Below are positions 1-4,962 of a DNA stretch of 8,088 nucleotides, one piece after another. The translations under genes and the position numbers were made by a program. The DNA is from an uncultured Bacteroidota bacterium (lineage in GTDB: Bacteria > Bacteroidota > Bacteroidia > Flavobacteriales > Flavobacteriaceae). Positions within the stretch are counted from its first letter, which is position 1; each line of letters opens with the position of its first letter. The notes under the pieces are model-generated. The model was not told the origin of the DNA. It ran no database searches and saw only the letters and a list, made by a program, of their open reading frames with translations. The stretch is taken from positions 1 to 8,088 of the forward strand of contig CAIRNC010000248.1 of the NCBI GenBank assembly GCA_903879875.1, in the 5' to 3' direction.

Positions 1-424
1 TATCTAATTTTACTTTTTTAAGTTCACTTAAAATTTCTTCAAAAAATTTACCTCCATTTGAACGTATACAAGTAAATATTATTTGTTTGGGATTTAGATA
101 TACTATATCAGCACATATTTCTTTAGCACTATACCGTGGTGTACCGGGTTTTGATTTGGTTGATTTTTTCCATTTTTCTCCATTTTTATAGGTATCAATA
201 ACAGCATATTTTTCCATAAATTTATCTAATCGACCTTTTTCATCAGCACCACTTATTTTTGTAACACTACATAAATTGTTTAGTAAATTATTGGCTCCTT
301 TATAGTTTTTCTTTATTAATTTACGATATACATACATATCTAAATTTGGACAATTTTCAGTAATAAATAAAATTTCAGGATTAATTTTAATTGAACGTAC
401 TACAAAAGTTTCTACTGTTTTCAT
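1..424 (-). CDS. Unrecognised protein, partial (C-terminus beyond left edge)
   Basis: An uninterrupted minus-strand reading frame starts with ATG at 424-422 and stays open for 141 codons to the window edge, so the C-terminus is missing. It begins MKTVETFVVRSIKINPEILF and is basic (many Lys) with no signal peptide or membrane segment. A stretch with TKSKPGTPRYSAKEIC near residues 95-110 is followed by alternating hydrophobic residues. I recognise no family. The start lies one base after the TAA stop of the WYL regulator upstream, so the two genes are almost certainly cotranscribed and translationally coupled. That makes it a candidate partner of the regulator or a component of the same divergently controlled locus. 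The frame is convincing because of its length in AT-rich DNA and its tight junction; the function is unknown. Confidence 0.8.
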   Translation of the reverse strand, partial: MKTVETFVVRSIKINPEILFITENCPNLDMYVYRKLIKKNYKGANNLLNNLCSVTKISGADEKGRLDKFMEKYAVIDTYKNGEKWKKSTKSKPGTPRYSAKEICADIVYLNPKQIIFTCIRSNGGKFFEEILSELKKVKLD

Positions 425-425
425 T

Positions 426-1457
426 TTAATTTTGTTTTTTTATCATTCTACAATATTCGTTATAAGTCATTAATCCGTTAGGATTGTCAAGTCTTTCTGC
501 GTATTCCCTAAACCTACCTAATAAAAAGTCTACTTCATAAGTTTCATATACGCATATTTGAACTATAATATAATCATGTGTTTCTTCAATTGGTATCTGA
601 GAGTGATGTATTTTCTTGTTTTTAACATACGATTTAGCCCAATCACAAAATTTGATTTTTATTGAAACAGCCTCTTTATTATTATCAGGAATAACAACTC
701 CTAAACAATTATAAAAATATCTTTTTACATCCATACTATTGTATAAATCAGTATAGTCAAAGTTTTTTTCAATTCCCTCTACTTGAATTTGCGAAACTTT
801 CCAACCTCTAATTTGATCAATTTCAATTAATCTTAATTTTTTTTTGTCATACGCACCATTCTTATATTCTACTCCAAAAAGATAATACCTACCATCATAT
901 AAACGAATTTGAAGAGGAGCCATAATGACAACTTCATTATTTAAATAAGTATTTACTGGTTTGTATTCAAAGGTAATAACTTCCTCATTTTTCATTCTTT
1001 TAATTATATCTATAGCTAATGGAATAACATGTATTTCATCTTTCCAATGTGGAATTGTGGATGAAAAATATGTGTCATCTTGCCAATCATCCTCAAGAAT
1101 TCCATATTTAGTTTCTAATTCATCTTTTAACCAAATTACAGAGTCAACTTCTTTTTGAAGATTTACAAGATTAAATAAAATGGGTAATGTGAATTTTTCT
1201 TTCTCATCCATATCAATAAAAATTGATTTTGGTATCTCACCTTCAATGAAATATTGATTCTTTTCGCAAAGTATTGACACCCCCTTTTCTTTTAACAAAT
1301 TTATATCTCTACCAAATTGGCTTCTTTCAATTGCTATTAAATTTTTATCTGTATAAGCTTCAATTATTTCTTTTCTAGTTGCTCTTTTATTTCCGCTAAG
1401 TTTTTTTAATAGAATTGATATTCTTCTCTTTTGTTCTGAATTATATATTTTAGTCAT
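426..1457 (-). CDS. WYL-domain transcriptional regulator (BrxR/CapW-like layout)
   Basis: A 343-residue cytoplasmic DNA-binding regulator. Residues about 8-72 form a winged helix-turn-helix (SEQKRRISILLKKL... then FGRDINLLKEKGVSI, with a wing ending in YFIEG). Residues about 157-222 are a WYL domain, with P181-L182 and the signature as YYL at 191-193 (DGRYYLFGVEY). Residues about 258-340 look like the C-terminal WCX extension. Known WYL regulators of this architecture (BrxR of BREX, CapW of CBASS) repress phage-defence genes and respond to a ligand bound by the WYL domain; that role is inferred here from architecture and context. I chose ATG at 1457 because the longer frame starting at 1535 would run through its own promoter and operators, and its extra 26 residues do not look like part of the fold. 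It is divergent from the conjugation operon and probably represses both itself and that operon. Confidence 0.9.
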   Translation of the reverse strand: MTKIYNSEQKRRISILLKKLSGNKRATRKEIIEAYTDKNLIAIERSQFGRDINLLKEKGVSILCEKNQYFIEGEIPKSIFIDMDEKEKFTLPILFNLVNLQKEVDSVIWLKDELETKYGILEDDWQDDTYFSSTIPHWKDEIHVIPLAIDIIKRMKNEEVITFEYKPVNTYLNNEVVIMAPLQIRLYDGRYYLFGVEYKNGAYDKKKLRLIEIDQIRGWKVSQIQVEGIEKNFDYTDLYNSMDVKRYFYNCLGVVIPDNNKEAVSIKIKFCDWAKSYVKNKKIHHSQIPIEETHDYIIVQICVYETYEVDFLLGRFREYAERLDNPNGLMTYNEYCRMIKKQN

Positions 1458-1480
1458 ACTACTATTTTTAATTTTTTCGA

Positions 1481-1510
1481 CAAAGATATACAAATAGTGT
1501 ACCATATCAA
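1481..1510 (-). promoter_or_regulatory. Promoter of the WYL regulator (Bacteroidota type)
   Basis: Read on the minus strand, TTG at 1510-1508 (-33 box) is separated by 19 bases from TATCTTTG at 1488-1481 (-7 box), matching the Bacteroidota consensus TTG-N(about 19)-TAnnTTTG. Transcription would begin near 1475, about 18 bases before the ATG at 1457. The -33 box lies inside operator 1, so a bound repressor should block it. The spacing is identical to that of the opposite promoter. Confidence 0.75.
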
Positions 1511-1517
1511 TGGTACA
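1498..1517. promoter_or_regulatory. Operator 1, palindromic site for the divergent regulator
   Basis: TGTACCAT-ATCA-ATGGTACA is a perfect inverted repeat with 8-base arms and a 4-base centre. It covers the -33 box of the regulator promoter. A second, nearly identical site lies with its centre 30 bases away, about three helical turns, on the same DNA face. The WYL protein encoded next to it is the obvious candidate ligand; binding is inferred. Confidence 0.8.
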
Positions 1518-1527
1518 TGTTAAATAA

Positions 1528-1547
1528 TGTTCCATTGATATGGTACA
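1528..1547. promoter_or_regulatory. Operator 2, palindromic site for the divergent regulator
   Basis: TGTTCCAT-TGAT-ATGGTACA repeats operator 1 in inverted orientation, with one mismatch between its own arms (T for A at 1531). It covers the -33 box of the plus-strand promoter. With operator 1 it forms a larger 18-base perfect inverted repeat (1496-1513 with 1532-1549) centred at 1522.5, so the two sites are mirror images rather than independent repeats. Confidence 0.8.
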
Positions 1548-1564
1548 CTTTGGTTTTACGTTTG
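1535..1564 (+). promoter_or_regulatory. Promoter of the JAB-E2-E1 operon (Bacteroidota type)
   Basis: TTG at 1535-1537 (-33 box), a 19-base spacer and TACGTTTG at 1557-1564 (-7 box) fit TTG-N19-TAnnTTTG. Transcription would begin near 1570, leaving a leader of only about 13 bases before the ATG at 1583. The -33 box lies inside operator 2. The arrangement mirrors the regulator promoter exactly about position 1522.5. Confidence 0.78.
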
Positions 1565-1582
1565 CATCGAAATTAAAACACT

Positions 1583-2542
1583 ATGGTCATGGTCAACATT
1601 CAATCCAAAGTTCTCATCTACGAATCTGAGTTAAATTTTCTCGCTCAATGCATTTTAGACTATCCTGAAACCGAAACAGGATGTGACCTTTTCGGCTTCT
1701 GGTCGCACTCAGGGCATGCGGTAGTTCAATATGTAATTGGTCCTGGCAACAATGCCAAGAGAACCGCTACTTTGTTTCATCAAGATGAAGATTATCTAAA
1801 GTCAATTGGGGATGAATTGCGTAAAACGCATGGTTTGCAGCATTTGGGAAATTTTCATTCCCACCACAAACTTAAATTAAAAAAACCGTCTCAACATGAT
1901 TCTGCTACTGTTGTAAAAGCAATGAATTCATATTATCTAAATCGATTTCTTTTAATGATTGGCAATATAGTAAACGAAAATAGCACTACTATTAATGCAT
2001 TTCAATACACTAGAGGGAAAGAACAACTTTATGACCATTCTGGATTTGTAGTGCTTCCTGGTGAGTCACCTATTAGAACCGTTTTTGATGCGAATTGTAC
2101 ATCGTATTTATATCAACCTAAAACTAAAAGGGCTAACTTAGTTGAGTTAGTAGAAACCACTCTTGAAGAACATGTCTATACGAAACCTGATTATCCTATA
2201 AACTACTGGCTACATACCAAAAAAAACCGTGAAGTTTTAAATGGAATTATGCACAAATTAAACCAGCAATTTAATTCTGTTAGAGCAAATCTAGATGACA
2301 GAACAGGTTTAGTTTATTTGTTGTTTGGAACTCCCGAAGGAAAGATAATCAAGGTAACCTTTACTGAGGAATTCCCAACAACTGCTCCAGTAGTAGCCAG
2401 TTTTGATTTTGAATGGTTTAAGTATTTACCTATTAAAACTTACTCATGGCATTCTAGTGGCTCATTGGTTTTAAATACCGTAAACTATATAATTGAATTA
2501 GCTTCTCAAGTTGATGAGCTTAAAGAAGAATGCCATGAATGA
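1583..2542 (+). CDS. JAB/JAMM metalloprotease with C-terminal E2-like (UBC-fold) domain
   Basis: A 319-residue soluble protein, first gene of the conjugation operon. Residues about 8-160 are a JAB/MPN zinc peptidase domain: E31 in ETGCDLFG, then H92-S-H94 and S103-x2-D106 in the motif FHSHHKLKLKKPSQHD. All JAMM residues are present, with one more residue between the second His and Ser than in the usual HSHPx6SxxD. Relatives (Rpn11, BilD, Cap3) cut isopeptide or ester bonds to remove or process ubiquitin-like modifiers. Residues about 220-312 resemble a UBC fold: strands around GKIIKVTFTEEFPTTAP (253-269, compare the FPxxYPxxPP region of E2s), W289 and a final helix. I see no Cys at the expected catalytic place, so this half is probably an inactive E2-like docking domain (inference). 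The start at 1583 follows the promoter by 18 bases; an in-frame ATG at 1589 is an alternative. The end overlaps the E2 gene by 8 bases. Confidence 0.88.
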   Translation: MVMVNIQSKVLIYESELNFLAQCILDYPETETGCDLFGFWSHSGHAVVQYVIGPGNNAKRTATLFHQDEDYLKSIGDELRKTHGLQHLGNFHSHHKLKLKKPSQHDSATVVKAMNSYYLNRFLLMIGNIVNENSTTINAFQYTRGKEQLYDHSGFVVLPGESPIRTVFDANCTSYLYQPKTKRANLVELVETTLEEHVYTKPDYPINYWLHTKKNREVLNGIMHKLNQQFNSVRANLDDRTGLVYLLFGTPEGKIIKVTFTEEFPTTAPVVASFDFEWFKYLPIKTYSWHSSGSLVLNTVNYIIELASQVDELKEECHE

Positions 2543-2957
2543 GTCAAGGCTGCTTTTTGAAACTGCCGTCTTGAAACGGTATTTTGCTAATAAATTTCTT
2601 TTTACCATTGACGGAAGAAAAGAAGTGCTATTGGTTGGGGTAAAGTCACAATCGGGAAACATCTATCAAATCAGGATTGAGCTTTCAGAAATTTACCCAA
2701 TAGAGATGCCCACCGCTTTTATTGTTTATCCAAAAGGATTGAAAACCTTTAAAGGGAAAAAATTACCTGCTTTTAGTCATGAGATGCATATTCTAGAAAA
2801 TGATGCTAAAGGAGTACAGATTTGTCATTTCGTACCTGGCAACTGGAACCCAAATCAAAGTCTTTACAAGGTAGTATTAAAGGTCAAGATTTGGATTGAA
2901 TCCTATGAAGGGCATTTAAAAAACGGCAAATCAATAAATGATTATTTACAATGTTAG
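2535..2957 (+). CDS. E2-like ubiquitin-conjugating enzyme (prokaryotic E2 family)
   Basis: A 140-residue single-domain UBC-fold protein. Features run in E2 order: an N-terminal helix (1-20), strands at 21-50, the turn SEIYPIEMPTAFIVYP (51-66, the FPxxYPxxPP region), H82 and H85 (FSHEMHI), then the probable catalytic Cys97 in GVQICHF, W104 in GNWNP and the closing helices with VKIWIESYEGHLKNGKSI. The H...IC...W.P...W...YE...G pattern resembles bacterial E2s such as those of CBASS Cap2 and prokaryotic E2 family B. It should take an activated modifier from the E1 encoded two genes on and pass it to a target or lipid. I prefer ATG at 2535 (overlap ATGAATGA with the JAB stop, purine-rich AAAGAAGAA just upstream) over the in-frame ATG at 2511, which would overlap the JAB gene by 32 bases. 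Confidence 0.88.
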   Translation: MNESRLLFETAVLKRYFANKFLFTIDGRKEVLLVGVKSQSGNIYQIRIELSEIYPIEMPTAFIVYPKGLKTFKGKKLPAFSHEMHILENDAKGVQICHFVPGNWNPNQSLYKVVLKVKIWIESYEGHLKNGKSINDYLQC

Positions 2958-2989
2958 GATTCTTAATTATAATTTTATACTACTTATTT

Positions 2990-3205
2990 ATGAACAAAAA
3001 TGCAATTATTCCAGCTAGCAATACACAAGTATTGCAATCTTTAGACCAATTAAACAAAGGCAATCGTAAGCCTGCAACTCAATTGGTATTTGATCCTTCC
3101 ACAGGTGAGTTTGTCGTTGCAAAACCCAGCGATATTTTGCCAGCTGATGCCACAACTATCAATTCTATTGCCCAAGATGGATTTGCTAATACTAATAGCC
3201 TATGA
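2990..3205 (+). CDS. Small unrecognised protein between E2 and E1; candidate modifier or adaptor
   Basis: A 71-residue protein starting MNKNAIIPASNTQ. It has a polar, Asn/Gln-rich N-terminus, a probable beta-hairpin at TQLVFDPSTGEFVV (30-43), and a polar tail ending FANTNSL. There is no Gly-Gly or terminal Gly, and I cannot see a full beta-grasp fold. In related bacterial operons the small gene beside E1 and E2 often encodes the ubiquitin-like modifier, so the position makes this the natural candidate, but the sequence does not prove it. An in-frame ATG at 2951 overlaps the E2 stop and would add 13 residues (MLGFLIIILYYLF), a membrane-like segment; I favour 2990 because the rest of the pathway is cytoplasmic, but the longer form is open. 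Its TGA overlaps the E1 ATG by 4 bases (ATGA), a sign of translational coupling. Confidence 0.7.
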   Translation: MNKNAIIPASNTQVLQSLDQLNKGNRKPATQLVFDPSTGEFVVAKPSDILPADATTINSIAQDGFANTNSL

Positions 3206-4434
3206 GACCTAAAGTTTTTTTATATGAAGAACAATTATTGGAGGTGCTTGCTTCAAATGTTGAGCAAACTACGGGAGTAGCTTATGAATGGAGAGGAGAG
3301 TATGTTTATCATGTGTATACCAAAGCGCCTGAAGTGGCACCATCAGGTTACCCAGCAGTGGCTTACATTAGAGTGTTTAAAGATTTAGAAGCTTTTGAAG
3401 ATAGTCGAGAGACTTTTTATGAATACCTTTTCGACCATCCGAAAAATGGAACTCATTTGCTATTGATTTGCTTGTATCAAGGTGCTGAAAAGTTGGAACA
3501 CAAGGCACATCTGTTTGATATTGGTAGTGTAATAGGTTGTGACATTCATTTTGTGCCTCAAAAATGCGATTTATATTCTAGAAGTAAAGGATTATTGGAA
3601 ATTGGGACTTTGGAAGAAAAGAGTGTTCTAATTGTGGGGTTAGGAAGCTTTGGAAGTAACATTGCTATTGAACTTGCCAAGGCAGGAATAGGAAAATTTA
3701 TATTAGTTGACATGGATTTTCTAGAGTTACAGAATATAGCGAGACATCAAAGCGGCATAAATGACTTAGGGCGGTTTAAGACTAAAGCCGTTCGGGATTT
3801 GATTCTACAAAAAAATCCGTATGCTAAAGTGGAAACGCATGAAGTTTCCATCAATGATAATATACCCTTGTTACGAGAGTTGTTGACAACTGCCGACCTT
3901 ACTATTTGTGCGACGGATACCAACCGAAGTCGCCACAATATTAACCAAGTGGCTATCGAATTAAATAAAACTGTAATTTTTGGCAGAGCAGTTACTAGAG
4001 CTGAAGGAGGTGATGTTTTTATTTTGAGAGGGAATACAAAGCCTTGTTATGCTTGTTTAATCAATGATGATGGAACAATGAAATATGGCTCTGAAGAGGA
4101 GATTTCTTCCGTTAGACAAGTATCCGAGTTGCTTCCCGCTTATGTTTCCCCGCAAGAGAAGGATAGTTTTATACAAGTCGGATTGTCTTCAGATATATTA
4201 CCTATTTGTAATATGATGGTTAAGTTAGCCTTGATAGAATTGTCGCAAAATACGCCAAGTATTTTAGCATCTCAAAGTCAAGAACTGAACTATAATTATT
4301 ATTTCTGGGCAAACAGAAGAACGCAACATTATTTGAATTACAGTCCTTTTAATGCCGCCAAAGGCATGCCCACTATTTTGAAATGGTATGGTGTTACTGT
4401 TCCAGGTAATGAGGATTGTACTTGTTGTATTTAA
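3202..4434 (+). CDS. E1-like adenylating enzyme (ThiF/MoeB/UBA family)
   Basis: A 410-residue cytoplasmic enzyme expected to adenylate the C-terminus of a small modifier using ATP and hand it to the neighbouring E2. Residues 1-135 are an N-terminal region I do not recognise. From about 140 a Rossmann-type ThiF domain follows: G146-L-G-S-F-G151 nucleotide loop, D170 and D172 (LVDMDF), N178 and R181 (QNIARH), K193/K195, and D239 (ATDTNRSRHN), all expected ATP/Mg-binding positions. C282-x2-C285 (PCYAC) and C406-x2-C409 (DCTCC at the very end) could hold the structural zinc of MoeB/ThiF-like E1s. The catalytic Cys is not certain; C336 (LPIC) is one candidate, and a cysteine of the CxxC pairs cannot be ruled out. 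No E2 or rhodanese domain is fused. It starts 4 bases inside the preceding gene. Confidence 0.93.
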   Translation: MRPKVFLYEEQLLEVLASNVEQTTGVAYEWRGEYVYHVYTKAPEVAPSGYPAVAYIRVFKDLEAFEDSRETFYEYLFDHPKNGTHLLLICLYQGAEKLEHKAHLFDIGSVIGCDIHFVPQKCDLYSRSKGLLEIGTLEEKSVLIVGLGSFGSNIAIELAKAGIGKFILVDMDFLELQNIARHQSGINDLGRFKTKAVRDLILQKNPYAKVETHEVSINDNIPLLRELLTTADLTICATDTNRSRHNINQVAIELNKTVIFGRAVTRAEGGDVFILRGNTKPCYACLINDDGTMKYGSEEEISSVRQVSELLPAYVSPQEKDSFIQVGLSSDILPICNMMVKLALIELSQNTPSILASQSQELNYNYYFWANRRTQHYLNYSPFNAAKGMPTILKWYGVTVPGNEDCTCCI

Positions 4435-4445
4435 AAAAATATGTC

Positions 4446-4951
4446 ATGAAAAAGCGACCAATAATAATCAGCGTACTTATCATATTAATTTTTGGATTTT
4501 CTAATCCAATAGTGGCTCAGTTGGCCTCCTTTAAAGTCGGTCATTTTAAAGGTTTTTTTCGATTGAGGAAACATCTTTAATTGAAGCCACTGATTTAATA
4601 CTAACCTTGTCCAATTGTGGTTGTTATTCGATGGAAGTTTACGGTGATAAAATAATATTAGGAACTGAAAGGTACCATGATTTTTTTGCTAATCAAGAGC
4701 AAATGAATAAAAAATATCAAAAAAAAGTTAATGCCTATGGCTGCTTTGACTCTTCTGTTTCTTCTGAGATAATAGGTGAACATCCAGAAAAAGTATTGTT
4801 TTATTTTTACAGAACAACTATTTCAGGACCTATACCAACTGGAAATTATGCACTTACAGATGGTATATATACACTACTAATTTATAATAATGAACAGTTT
4901 GAAACATCCGTTATTATTGCGATTAAAGACAATACTATTACAAAAATTTAA
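4446..4951 (+). pseudogene. Small exported protein, frame broken at a T7 run
   Basis: ATG at 4446 opens a frame encoding a clear signal peptide (MKKRPIIISVLIILIFGF..., cut near IVA|Q) that stops at 4578 after 44 codons. The -1 frame picks up at the T7 run at 4553-4559 and continues without a stop to 4951. Joined there, the product would be about 168 residues: the signal peptide, then ...FKGFFSIEETSLIEATD, NCGCYSMEVYGDK and a beta-rich tail ending DNTITKI. A start at TTG 4607 would give a 114-residue protein without signal peptide and is unlikely. The intact downstream frame means the break is recent, a sequencing error, phase-variable, or bypassed by ribosomal slippage. Three or more Cys suggest disulfides outside the cytoplasm. 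The family is not recognised. It starts 11 bases after the E1 stop and ends 11 bases before the ATPase, so it lies within the operon. Confidence 0.75.
4553..4559 (+). other. Slippery T7 heptamer at the frame junction
   Basis: In the frame of the upstream signal-peptide ORF the run reads T TTT TTT, which is a legal X-XXY-YYZ slippery heptamer for -1 frameshifting. It is placed exactly where a -1 shift joins the two halves of the exported protein. A T8 run would also restore one frame. No strong pseudoknot was obvious just downstream. Confidence 0.6.
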
Positions 4952-4962
4952 ACCTTAATCTT

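Noticed and set aside
961..1158. Plus-strand 65-codon frame opposite the WYL gene
   Set aside because: Lies wholly antisense within a well-supported gene, has Ser-rich arbitrary content, and shows no start signal.
1458..1535. Longer WYL regulator start at 1535 (26 extra residues)
   Set aside because: It would translate through the operators and the regulator's own -7 box; the winged HTH starts after the ATG at 1457.
3747..3938. Minus-strand 63-codon frame opposite the E1 gene
   Set aside because: Shadow of the conserved ThiF domain, with no promoter or start context.
1583..4434. PRTRC system (also carries ThiF, E2-like and JAB-like proteins)
   Set aside because: The characteristic PRTRC partners (ParB-like protein, PRTRC E and F proteins) are absent, and the small protein does not resemble PRTRC protein C.
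4607..4951. TTG-initiated 114-residue protein
   Set aside because: The upstream -1-related frame joins a signal peptide ORF at a T7 run, which explains the region better than a TTG start with no upstream signal.
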